64,000 bases of DNA from Marinobacter denitrificans (lineage in GTDB: Bacteria; Pseudomonadota; Gammaproteobacteria; Pseudomonadales; Oleiphilaceae), in assembly GCF_008795955.1 (NCBI RefSeq), contig NZ_VMHN01000004.1, positions 124,001 through 188,000 of the forward strand. The letters run 5' to 3'. The notes beneath the pieces were generated by a model that worked only from the letters and a program-made list of their open reading frames with translations, was not told the origin of the DNA and searched no databases. How positions within the stretch are numbered: the stretch's first letter is position 1; each line of letters opens with the position of its first letter. A program made the position numbers and the translations under genes. Below are positions 25,473-33,656 of this stretch, in pieces.

Positions 25473-26323
25473 CCGACACCCTGCATGGTCTTTATCAGGC
25501 GCCCCAGTGTGCGGGCGATTTCTTCAGCCTTTTCGCGATCCTGGCTCAGCTTCATCAACCGGGAACCATCCCTCGGGTCGTAGATCCAGCAACTGGCCGT
25601 GGCGCTCTCGCAATTCCACTCGATCTGCGGATTAACCCCGAAAACACCCAGCGACTCGGTGGTTTTCACCACCCGGCTGTCTTCCTCACGCCGGGATTCC
25701 TGGATACTGATGACATCGTTGCGTCTGTCGAGCTTGTAGGTAATGTCAGCGGGTCGATCGAGCCTTACGATTCGCTGGTCTGATCTCCATCCAACCCCTT
25801 CGAGCAGGGTGTTGGCGTGAATAACCAGAGCCTCGGCATCCGACTCTGCCAGGTAGAGTTGCTTCAGCTTGGTCAGCGACTCATCGCCCGCCGGTTCGAT
25901 AATCGCAACGGGCTCGCTCTTGTTCTGACTGTTCTGGCTGGCCCGCGCGCCCTCCTTCTTGCGGGCTTTTTCGACATTGGTGATCAGTTTGAGGGCGTCA
26001 TTGTAATGCTTGCCTTCGGCACCGGCCTGGCTGACGTATTTTTCCAGCGCCGCCCGCGACTCGTTGAAATGGCCGGCTTCCAGCATCACCCGGCCACGAA
26101 AGTAGAAATAATCCGCCGGCTTCTCCCCTTCGAGTTGCTGCAGACGGTTCAGGTATTCGCCAGCTTCGCCCCAGTTTTCTCCGGTAACGGCCTCTTCGGT
26201 GGCCAACATCAGGCGGCGAATTTCATGCTCAGGCTCCAGTGCAGCAACCTGACCGGTCATCAGTAGCGATGCCAACACAATGCCACAAACTGAACTGCGC
26301 CCGACTCGGGTTCTCTTCACCAT
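25457..26323 (-). CDS. Exported protein with TPR-like helical repeats, unknown function
   Basis: I do not recognise this 288-residue protein. It has a basic N-terminus and a signal peptide (VCGIVLASLLMTGQVAALE), then TPR-like helices at about 30-110 (WGEAGEYLNRLQQLEGEKPADYF and an F-x-ESRAALEKY helix). A charged linker follows at about 115-150 and a C-terminal domain with two cysteines near CESATASCWIYDPRDGS that could form a disulfide in the periplasm. It is 5 bases after the rmuC stop, so the two are probably cotranscribed. Its 3' end overlaps the convergent AraC gene by 16 bases. Confidence 0.8.
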   Translation of the reverse strand: MVKRTRVGRSSVCGIVLASLLMTGQVAALEPEHEIRRLMLATEEAVTGENWGEAGEYLNRLQQLEGEKPADYFYFRGRVMLEAGHFNESRAALEKYVSQAGAEGKHYNDALKLITNVEKARKKEGARASQNSQNKSEPVAIIEPAGDESLTKLKQLYLAESDAEALVIHANTLLEGVGWRSDQRIVRLDRPADITYKLDRRNDVISIQESRREEDSRVVKTTESLGVFGVNPQIEWNCESATASCWIYDPRDGSRLMKLSQDREKAEEIARTLGRLIKTMQGVGQPRS

Positions 26324-26328
26324 TTCAT

Positions 26329-27744
26329 CTACTCCTGCTGGTTATCTCGGGCCGTATCTTCATCGGCATCCACTTCCGCCTGATCCATAATCGCTTTCGG
26401 GAGTTCTTTTTTAACACGAACGCCCAGCTCCACAAAGCGATTGGCCTGGGAGATCAGGTTCCCGCGGCCCCGGGTCAGGGTGTTCATTGCCGAATCATAG
26501 GTGCCCTGGGCCGTATGCAACTGACTGCCAAGCTTTTCCATGGCTTCAACAAATATCCGTAGCTTGTCGTAAACCGCGCTGGCCCTGTCTGCAATCCGCC
26601 GTGCATTCTGGCTCTGACGCTCATATCGCCAGATATTCTCGATAGTGCGTAATGTGGCCAGCAGCGTGGTGGGTGTAACCACAATAATCTTTCGCTCAAA
26701 GGCTTCTGCGAATAGGTTCTCGTCCTGCTGAAAAGCAGCCACAAATGCTGGCTCTATGGGCATGAACAGAAACACGAAATCTGGCGAATGTAAGCCGTGC
26801 AGCTGGCTATAGTCCTTCTCGCTCAGGGTGCGAATGTGATTGCGTACAGCTTCAACGTGCTGCTTCAGCGCTTCTTCCCTGGCGGCGTCATCTTCTTCCG
26901 TTGCCCATTGTTGGTAGGCCAGCAGTGACACCTTGGAGTCCACCACCAGATTACGGCTGTCGGGCAGGTGAACAATCACGTCCGGTCGTAGCAGCTGGTT
27001 GTCGTCGCCACGGTAACTGCCCTGGGTTTCATACTCGACGCCCTTACGCAAGCCGGAGCGCTCCAGCACCCGTTCAAGAATGAGTTCGCCCCAGTTGCCC
27101 TGGATCTTCTTGTCCCCTTTGAGCGCCCGGGTGAGATTCGAGGCCTCTTCGGTGATCTGGCGATTAAGTTCCTGAAGGGATTTGATCTCGCTTCTCAATG
27201 CCTGGCGATCACGGGTCTCGCTGGTGTAGACATCTTCCACCCGCTTGCGGAAATCCTGCAGTTGGTCCCGGAACGGATTCAGCAGAGTATCAATACTGGT
27301 GCGGGTCTGCTGGCTGAAGCGCTCACTTTTCTGTTCGAAGATGCGATTGGCAAGGTTCTCAAACTCCTGCTTCAGCGAATCGCGATTGCGCTCCAGCAGT
27401 TCCAGCTTTTCCGTGGTGGCACGGCGTTCTTTATCAAGGGTGACTTCCTGCTCTCTCAGGGCAACCTTTGCGTCACTGAGCTCTCTTGACAGCTCATCCG
27501 CCCGCTGTTGCTGTGAGGTGCGCTCCGCTTCCAGCTGCTCAATACGCGCCAATCTCGCCCGGCTTTCGGACTCCAGCCCGGCTACCTGACTGTCGAGCAA
27601 GGCAGCGCGTTGACGCCAGCTTTCAGCAGCACGATTCCCCCTCACCAACAGGAACACCAACAGAGAAAGGACAAGGCCCAGGATGCCCGCAAATACAACA
27701 GTTTCCGGCTGGTTTTCCATAGCAGCAACAACGGCCTCGGGCAC
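26329..27744 (-). CDS. rmuC: DNA recombination protein RmuC
   Basis: RmuC limits recombination at inverted repeats and is thought to be a membrane-anchored nuclease-related protein. The 471-residue protein has an N-terminal membrane helix (VVFAGILGLVLSLLVFLLV), a long coiled coil at about 40-180, and the RmuC core: GNWGELILERVLERSGL, RPDVIVHLPDSRNLVVDSKVSL (in part), FVFLFMPIEPAF and TPTTLLATLRTI. The GTG at 27744 is chosen because AAGGAG lies six bases upstream; the ATG at 27720 has no comparable site. It shares a transcription unit with the TPR-like exported protein downstream. Confidence 0.94.
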   Translation of the reverse strand: MPEAVVAAMENQPETVVFAGILGLVLSLLVFLLVRGNRAAESWRQRAALLDSQVAGLESESRARLARIEQLEAERTSQQQRADELSRELSDAKVALREQEVTLDKERRATTEKLELLERNRDSLKQEFENLANRIFEQKSERFSQQTRTSIDTLLNPFRDQLQDFRKRVEDVYTSETRDRQALRSEIKSLQELNRQITEEASNLTRALKGDKKIQGNWGELILERVLERSGLRKGVEYETQGSYRGDDNQLLRPDVIVHLPDSRNLVVDSKVSLLAYQQWATEEDDAAREEALKQHVEAVRNHIRTLSEKDYSQLHGLHSPDFVFLFMPIEPAFVAAFQQDENLFAEAFERKIIVVTPTTLLATLRTIENIWRYERQSQNARRIADRASAVYDKLRIFVEAMEKLGSQLHTAQGTYDSAMNTLTRGRGNLISQANRFVELGVRVKKELPKAIMDQAEVDADEDTARDNQQE

Positions 27745-27978
27745 CCTGATCTCCTTGACTGATTACTGGAAAATGAAAATGCAGCAACAGTTTACCGTAA
27801 TCGCGGAACCTTTTGATGCCTCGCCCCGTCGGATACTTGGCGTTACTCAGTCATCCATCGACTGATTGGCAAATATTTCAACCTGATGCATCCGCCTATG
27901 GACTCGGTGCGTAATATCATCTAAAACGGAAGTCAGGGCACCGAAATCCCTGGGCAGTATAAAGGACAGGAATTCAAC

Positions 27979-28344
27979 ATGCTTAAAGAGCTCTGGAGAA
28001 AACTGGGATCGGAATTGGCTCCAGCCAGTTGGCCGGAAGCGCAAAACGGCTGTCGGTCGCAAGGCGGTCGGGATGAGTTCCGCATACTGCCTCACATGAC
28101 ACACACCGGGGAATTTCATCTGGAACGACTGACCGGCATCCTCAAGGGGCGCTACGGCAAGACATTCCAGAACCAAGGGGACGAGTCGATACGCGACCTT
28201 ATCCACTTCGCCTCGCGCATTCAGGACCAAGACGTTCAGAGAGAACTGCTGCTTTTCTACCTCAACTGCTCCCCGATTGTTCAGGAATATCTGCGCTCGG
28301 AGGAAGTGCTCGCTGAGAACCACTTCCTGTCCAGGACACTCTGA
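27979..28344 (+). CDS. Small hypothetical protein (121 aa)
   Basis: The product is a soluble, charged 121-residue protein with no signal peptide or membrane segment and no domain I recognise. It starts with ATG after ACAGGAATTCAAC (AGGA eight bases upstream). Helical content looks high (HLERLTGILKGRYGKTF; QRELLLFYLNCSPIVQEYL). It lies alone between divergent rmuC and the protease-transglutaminase-ligase trio, on the same strand as the trio but 161 bases ahead. Codon use resembles the neighbours, which supports a real gene. Confidence 0.65.
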   Translation: MLKELWRKLGSELAPASWPEAQNGCRSQGGRDEFRILPHMTHTGEFHLERLTGILKGRYGKTFQNQGDESIRDLIHFASRIQDQDVQRELLLFYLNCSPIVQEYLRSEEVLAENHFLSRTL

Positions 28345-28505
28345 AACAGATAATTCCGCCGTTAATGAACTGTAAACCCTCACAACTGTCATGTTGTTGT
28401 ATACTTCCGTCCTGTGAATAAGACAGCTTGCCCCCAAAAGGGCAACGACTTCCATTGCGGCATTCCGGAATTATAGAATTCACGCCGCGGATTCAGAGGC
28501 TTCGG

Positions 28506-29297
28506 ATGTTTCTTATGCGTTCAGATTTCGGAAAACTGGCGGCGGCTGCCGTTTTTCTTTTTTTAGTTTCCGGTTGTACCGCAGATCGCTACTTGATGGT
28601 GGAAAGGGAAGATCTCGGCGCGTTGAACTCGTCGATTGTCAACCAGAGTGATCACATCATCAGCCTTGAAGACCGCACCAGCGACCGGTTTCAGGAGCTG
28701 ACTCGCCTTAACGAAGAATCCACCCAGACCATTCTCAAAACGATCACAGAGCAGGTGGAAAAGCCCGCATGCCCGCCCCAGCCAAAAGCCCCGGTATGCA
28801 CCACCAATGATGACGATGGCCGCGCCGACAGACTCAAGGGCAAGGTGATCGTTGGCGAAGTGGAGAAGTTTTATCTCGCCGGCCCCGGCCTGGTTTACGA
28901 TGCGCGCATCGACAGCGGGGCAGAAACCTCTTCAATTGACGCCAGGAACATTACCCGTTTCGAAAGGGATGGCAATAACTGGGTTCGGTTCGACGTGCCA
29001 ACGCCCGGTACTGACGATGAGTTTGTCACCGTCGAGCGGGAAATTTCCCGCCGAGTCAAAATCATCCAGTCCAGTACAGACGAATCAGAAAGGCGCGTGG
29101 TGGTGGAACTGCAGTTCATGATCGGCAATCACCGACAACAGGCGGAATTCACCCTGACAAACCGCGAGCATCTTAGCCATAGCGTGCTGGTCGGGCGCAA
29201 CATACTGAGAGACGTTATGCTGATTGATGTTGGCAAGGAGTTCGCCACGGAACTGCCCGAATCCGTACCTGCAGAAGATAATGGGGATGAGTCGTGA
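28506..29297 (+). CDS. Retropepsin-like (RimK-associated, DUF/PF05618) protease lipoprotein
   Basis: The family is often labelled putative ATP-dependent zinc protease, but its core is a single-domain aspartic protease of retroviral type. The 263-residue protein has a lipobox (FLVSGC, C24), a helical segment at about 25-85 that may oligomerise, a Pro/Cys-rich linker and a protease domain at about 110-250. Its catalytic motif is DSGAETSS (D136), with a second conserved part SVLVGRNILRDVMLID. ATG 28506 has GAGG six bases upstream; the open frame before it is not expected to be translated. The stop overlaps the next gene start (GTGA). A periplasmic role acting on a peptide or protein tag made by the downstream ligase is inferred. 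Confidence 0.85.
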   Translation: MFLMRSDFGKLAAAAVFLFLVSGCTADRYLMVEREDLGALNSSIVNQSDHIISLEDRTSDRFQELTRLNEESTQTILKTITEQVEKPACPPQPKAPVCTTNDDDGRADRLKGKVIVGEVEKFYLAGPGLVYDARIDSGAETSSIDARNITRFERDGNNWVRFDVPTPGTDDEFVTVEREISRRVKIIQSSTDESERRVVVELQFMIGNHRQQAEFTLTNREHLSHSVLVGRNILRDVMLIDVGKEFATELPESVPAEDNGDES

Positions 29298-30811
29298 CGT
29301 CCCGATCCCGTATACCGTTTTTCTTTGCCATACTCCTGCTGATTGTTGCAGGAATCTCTATCGCCGTCTGGCGCCATGTAGAGCTAGGCATTCCCTGGTT
29401 TACCGGCGAGCAGAAGCCGGTGTGGATGGTAGAGGCGAGAATTGATTTTACGGGTACCGGTGAGCCGGTGCTTGCCAGCATGAATATTCCGGATCAGCCC
29501 CCCGGCTTTCGGATTATTTCCGAACAGGCCGCCTCCCCAGGCTATGGCTTTTCCATTGTCGAGGATACCGGTGAACGTCGCGCTGAATGGTCCAAGCGCG
29601 ATATCAACGGCCCTCAGACCCTGTATTTCAAGGTTCAACTGGTGCCTGACGAGCGGATGCAACCAGGCGAGCCCAGGCGCCGCCCCAAACCCGAACCGGT
29701 TTTCTGGGAGGAACCCCAGGCAACCGCAGTGGAGGAGTTGCTGCAACAGGCCGCAGCCCGGTCAAGCACCCCGGAGAGCATGACCCGGGAACTGATCAAG
29801 CTGCTTCAGCCAGATAGCAACACGCAGAATACAACCCTGCTGGTTGCAGACGACAACTACATTGATCTGCTTAACCGGATGCTCAACCACGCCGGCATTC
29901 CCGCTCGCACTGCGGATGGACTGGCCCTTGAAGACGCACGGCGACGGCAACAGCTGCGGCCGTTCCTTCAGATCTACGACGGCGACAGGTGGCTCACCTT
30001 TAATCCCCGTACCGCCGAACAGGGGCTTCCGGAAAACGTGTTGCTCTGGCGCCAGGCGGCCACTTCCCTGCTGGATCTGGTAGGCGGGGATGACTCGGAA
30101 GTGAGCTTTTCCATGCTGCGGCAAACCATACCGGCCTTGCAACTGGCCCAGTCCCAGTCCGCCGAAAATGGTCTCGGCTTCCTCAGCCTCTACCAGTTGC
30201 CGATAGAAGAACAGGGCATGTTCAGAATGCTTCTGTTGCTCCCACTTGGGGCTCTTGTGGTTGCCTTTATGCGCATCGTAGTGGGCATAAAAACTTCAGG
30301 CACTTTCATGCCGATCCTGATCGCCGTGGCTTTTGTGCAGACGACACTGATTCCGGGACTTATTGCCTTTGTCTCCGTAGTAGCCATCGGCCTGCTGATG
30401 CGTGGCTATCTTTCCAGCCTTAACCTGCTACTGGTGTCCCGAATATCAGCACTCATTATCCTGGTGATCTTCATCACCGCCGGGCTGAGTATTGTCGGTT
30501 ATCAGATGGGCTTTAATACCGGCATGACGGTGACTTTCTTTCCCATGGTGATCATTGCCTGGACCATCGAACGCATGTCTATTCTCTGGGAGGAAGAAGG
30601 CGCCCGTGAGGTCTTTGTGCAAGGTGCAGGAAGTCTGTTTGTGGCAGTGTGCGCGTTCCTCCTGATGAGTGCTCCCCTGGCAGAACATCTGACGTTTAAT
30701 TTCCCCGAGTTGCACTTTGTTGTGTTGGGACTGATCCTGTTGATGGGGCAATACACGGGCTACAAGTTATCTGAGCTGCGCCGGTTTCACCCCATGAAGG
30801 CTTACGACTGA
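29294..30811 (+). CDS. Inactive transglutaminase-like protein fused to multi-TM domain
   Basis: The 505-residue protein matches the family described as inactive transglutaminase fused to seven membrane helices. Residues 8-28 form a first membrane helix, about 40-150 a beta-rich periplasmic domain, about 150-285 a transglutaminase-like region (NRMLNHAGIPARTADGLAL) with no obvious Cys-His-Asp triad, and about 305-495 a bundle of some seven helices. Translation begins at GTG 29294, overlapping the previous stop by four bases, and the stop TGA shares its A with the next ATG. The three genes are therefore coupled. A sensor or scaffold role in peptide-modification is plausible; experimental function is unknown to me. 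Confidence 0.9.
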   Translation: MTSRSRIPFFFAILLLIVAGISIAVWRHVELGIPWFTGEQKPVWMVEARIDFTGTGEPVLASMNIPDQPPGFRIISEQAASPGYGFSIVEDTGERRAEWSKRDINGPQTLYFKVQLVPDERMQPGEPRRRPKPEPVFWEEPQATAVEELLQQAAARSSTPESMTRELIKLLQPDSNTQNTTLLVADDNYIDLLNRMLNHAGIPARTADGLALEDARRRQQLRPFLQIYDGDRWLTFNPRTAEQGLPENVLLWRQAATSLLDLVGGDDSEVSFSMLRQTIPALQLAQSQSAENGLGFLSLYQLPIEEQGMFRMLLLLPLGALVVAFMRIVVGIKTSGTFMPILIAVAFVQTTLIPGLIAFVSVVAIGLLMRGYLSSLNLLLVSRISALIILVIFITAGLSIVGYQMGFNTGMTVTFFPMVIIAWTIERMSILWEEEGAREVFVQGAGSLFVAVCAFLLMSAPLAEHLTFNFPELHFVVLGLILLMGQYTGYKLSELRRFHPMKAYD

Positions 30812-31761
30812 TGGACTGGATTTCGCCCTTCAAGCTCAATCAGCTGGGGATGCTGAACATGAATCGGCGCAATGTAGACTACATTGCCCGGTACAACAGT
30901 CGCGTGTCCTACCCGCTGGTGGATAACAAGCTCAAAACCAAACTGGTGGTGGCCGAATACGGTGTTCGCACTCCCCGGCTACTCCAGGTTGTACGCCAGC
31001 AACATGAGATTTCCCATTTCCGGCAGATGGCCGAAGACCTGAAAGGTTTTGCCATCAAGCCTGCCAAGGGGTCCGGCGGCAAGGGTATTACCGTGATAAC
31101 CGGGCGGGACGGAGACGAATACATCAAGGCCTCCGGCGCCCGGGTACCTGCCTCCTATCTTGAACGGCACCTGTCCAATATCCTTGCCGGCCTCTATTCA
31201 CTGGCAGGATCACCAGACGTTGCCATCGTGGAAGATCTGGTGGAGTCCATTCCGGAGCTTGCCAGATACTCTTTCCAGGGTGTACCTGACATTCGCATTG
31301 TGGTTTTTCAGGGTTACCCGGTAATGGCGATGCTGAGACTGGCCACAAAGGCTTCCGATGGCAAAGCCAACCTGCATCAGGGCGCTGTAGGAGTAGGCTT
31401 GAACATCGCTAATGGGCACAGCCTGAATGCGGTGCAATTCAACCGCCCTATCACATTACACCCTGATACGGGGCTGGCACTTGAAAACATTGCTATTGCA
31501 GACTGGCGGGAAATGCTGGTGATGGCTTCCCGATGCTACGAGGCCACGGGGCTCGGATACATGGGCGTTGACCTGGTGGTCGATGTTAATCAGGGCCCAC
31601 TGCTCCTGGAATTGAATGCGCGCCCCGGCCTGGCGATTCAGATGGCTAATGGCCGTGGTCTTTTGCCTCGCCTCAGGGAAATTGAAGCCCTTCGCAAGCC
31701 GCATTTTACGCCGGAAGACAGGGCTGCCTTCGCCATGGAAACCTTCACTTCCAAAATCTGA
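30811..31761 (+). CDS. Alpha-L-glutamate ligase-like (RimK-type ATP-grasp) protein
   Basis: This 316-residue ATP-grasp enzyme resembles RimK, which adds glutamate residues to proteins or peptides. ATP-binding loops are visible at FAIKPAKGSGGKGITVITG (about 84-102), and the metal-binding segment LLLELNARPGLAIQMAN near 270. It lacks the N-terminal RimK pre-ATP-grasp sequence and is probably cytoplasmic. It is the last gene of the three-gene unit and is followed by a strong bidirectional terminator 16 bases past the stop. Ligation of an amino acid to a peptide or metabolite that is sensed or cut by the other two proteins is an inference from operon association and from published comparative genomics of amidoligase systems. 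Confidence 0.9.
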   Translation: MDWISPFKLNQLGMLNMNRRNVDYIARYNSRVSYPLVDNKLKTKLVVAEYGVRTPRLLQVVRQQHEISHFRQMAEDLKGFAIKPAKGSGGKGITVITGRDGDEYIKASGARVPASYLERHLSNILAGLYSLAGSPDVAIVEDLVESIPELARYSFQGVPDIRIVVFQGYPVMAMLRLATKASDGKANLHQGAVGVGLNIANGHSLNAVQFNRPITLHPDTGLALENIAIADWREMLVMASRCYEATGLGYMGVDLVVDVNQGPLLLELNARPGLAIQMANGRGLLPRLREIEALRKPHFTPEDRAAFAMETFTSKI

Positions 31762-31777
31762 AGGCGGGTTTTCAGAC

Positions 31778-31811
31778 AAAAAAACGGGGCCCCACGGGCC
31801 CCGTTTTTTTG
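31778..31811. terminator. Bidirectional terminator between ligase and BCCT transporter
   Basis: A 9-bp perfect stem (ACGGGGCCC / GGGCCCCGT) with a 3-base loop is flanked by seven A on the left and eight T on the right, so it can stop transcription from both convergent genes. Confidence 0.95.
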
Positions 31812-31821
31812 TGCGCTCGGA

Positions 31822-33411
31822 TCAGAGCTTGCCCTCGGCAAGCAGTAACCTGCGCTCATGGTTAAGCCCCTTCAACAGCCCCCATGTCATTACCAGCAAT
31901 ATCGCTGTAAACGGTAGACCCGCGGTTATTGCCACCGCCTGGATCGCACCCAGTGCATCGTCGCCACCGCCGAAGATCAGTGCTGCGGCAATGGCACCTT
32001 CCATGACTACCCAGAATACACGCTGAGCGGTCGGAGCATCGGTTTTACCACCAGCCGTGATGCTGTCGATCACCAGCGAGCCTGAGTCAGAAGAGGTCAC
32101 GAAGAATACCAGTACCAGCACAATACCAACGAAGGAGGTAATCGCAACGAACGGCAGGTTGGCGAACATCTGGAACATGGCCAGGGGAACTTCGGTCAGG
32201 CCGTCGGCAGCAAGAGCACCAATGCCTTCCTGTATCTGCTCCAGTGCAGAGCCACCAAAAGAGCTCATCCAGACCACGGTGATCACCGTAGGAACAATCA
32301 GCACTGCGGTTACAAACTCACGAACCGTCCGGCCTCTGGAGACCCTCGCGATAAACATGCCCACGAACGGTGACCAGGAGATCCACCACGCCCAATAGAA
32401 TACGGTCCAACCATGGAACCACGCCTCGTCATCGCGGCCAAACGGGTTGCTCAATTGCAGGACATTGCCCACATAACTGGAGGAAGTTACCCAGAGCGTC
32501 TCGAATATCGTCATTGTGGGGCCGGCAAAGATAATGAAAAACAGCAGGATTGCCGCCAGCGACATGTTGAAGTTACTAAGGAGTTTTACCCCTCCATCAA
32601 GGCCGCGCAAAACCGATACCAGTGCTACTGCCGTTACACCGGTGATAATCGCCATCTGTACGTTAATACCGGACGAAATCCCGAACAGGTAGTCGAGGCC
32701 GGACGCCGCCTGCTGGGCGCCGAAACCAAGGGAGGTAGCCAGGCCGAAAATGGTGGCAACCACCGCCAGGATATCGATGATGTGTCCCGGCCAACCCCAG
32801 ACGCGGTCTTTAAGCAGCGGGAAAAAGGCGGACCGGATGGTCAGAGGCATATTCTTGTTGTAAGCAAAGAATGCCAGTGAGAGCGCCACAATCGCGTAGA
32901 TGGCCCAGGGGTGAAGCCCCCAGTGATACATAGTGGCACCCATCGCCATTTTGGCAGCCTCTGGCGTGTTGGCTTCCACACCCAATGGCGTCTCATACCA
33001 GCCGGTATAATAGGCGACCGGCTCTGCTACTGCCCAGAACATGAGGCCGATACCCATGCCTGCCGCGAAGAGCATCGCAAACCAGGACATCGTTGAGAAG
33101 TCCGGTTTGGCATCCATACCGCCAATACGGATCTTGCCAACAGGCAGGAAAATCAGCGCAAGGGAGACAACCACAAAGATGTTGGCGCTAAGCAGGAAAA
33201 ACCAGTCAAATTGTGCGATTGTCCACCATTTCGCACCGTCAAGAAGCTCTTTTGCTTCTGCCGGGAAGATCAGCGTGCCTATAACAAACGCTACCACCAG
33301 TATTGCTGTGATCGGGAATACTGGCGCGTGCAGATCGAGGCCAAAAGGATTTATATTATCCTGGCCCGCGACGTAATCCGTTGAGTATTCGTCTTTAACA
33401 ACGTCGCCCAC
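31822..33411 (-). CDS. BCCT family betaine/carnitine/choline transporter
   Basis: This 529-residue secondary transporter of the BetP/OpuD family has 12 predicted membrane helices and imports trimethylammonium solutes such as glycine betaine with Na+ or H+. Hallmarks are FAAGMGIGLMFWAVAEP, MYHWGLHPWAIYA, and the Trp-rich helix WAWWISWSPFVGMFIARVSRGRT-type segment. Short termini (no long BetP-like C-tail) suggest weak intrinsic osmosensing. The GTG start at 33411 has a perfect AGGAGG eight bases upstream. Together with the glucosylglycerate operon it points to active osmolyte management. Exact substrate is not predictable from sequence here. Confidence 0.93.
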   Translation of the reverse strand: MGDVVKDEYSTDYVAGQDNINPFGLDLHAPVFPITAILVVAFVIGTLIFPAEAKELLDGAKWWTIAQFDWFFLLSANIFVVVSLALIFLPVGKIRIGGMDAKPDFSTMSWFAMLFAAGMGIGLMFWAVAEPVAYYTGWYETPLGVEANTPEAAKMAMGATMYHWGLHPWAIYAIVALSLAFFAYNKNMPLTIRSAFFPLLKDRVWGWPGHIIDILAVVATIFGLATSLGFGAQQAASGLDYLFGISSGINVQMAIITGVTAVALVSVLRGLDGGVKLLSNFNMSLAAILLFFIIFAGPTMTIFETLWVTSSSYVGNVLQLSNPFGRDDEAWFHGWTVFYWAWWISWSPFVGMFIARVSRGRTVREFVTAVLIVPTVITVVWMSSFGGSALEQIQEGIGALAADGLTEVPLAMFQMFANLPFVAITSFVGIVLVLVFFVTSSDSGSLVIDSITAGGKTDAPTAQRVFWVVMEGAIAAALIFGGGDDALGAIQAVAITAGLPFTAILLVMTWGLLKGLNHERRLLLAEGKL

Positions 33412-33656
33412 GTTTTGAGCCTCCTGTTTGAGTAAATCTTTTGAATTATCGGATGCAAACGTTACAAGGCCGGCATCTTATTGCTTTGAGTTCAAAACAT
33501 CAAAGAGCGCGTATTTACGCCCTAAATCCAAGCTTAGACCAATATTTATAAGGCCGGGGGAAATCAACTGAACCAATGTTACCGGGAGGCACGTACCTTC
33601 AGGATGAAGCCTGATATCATCCGGCAAACCTGACGCATATCCATTCAGAGGATCCA

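Noticed and set aside
28428..28505. Upstream in-frame extension of the retropepsin-like gene
   Set aside because: Would bury the lipoprotein signal peptide 26 residues inside; ATG 28506 has a better ribosome site.
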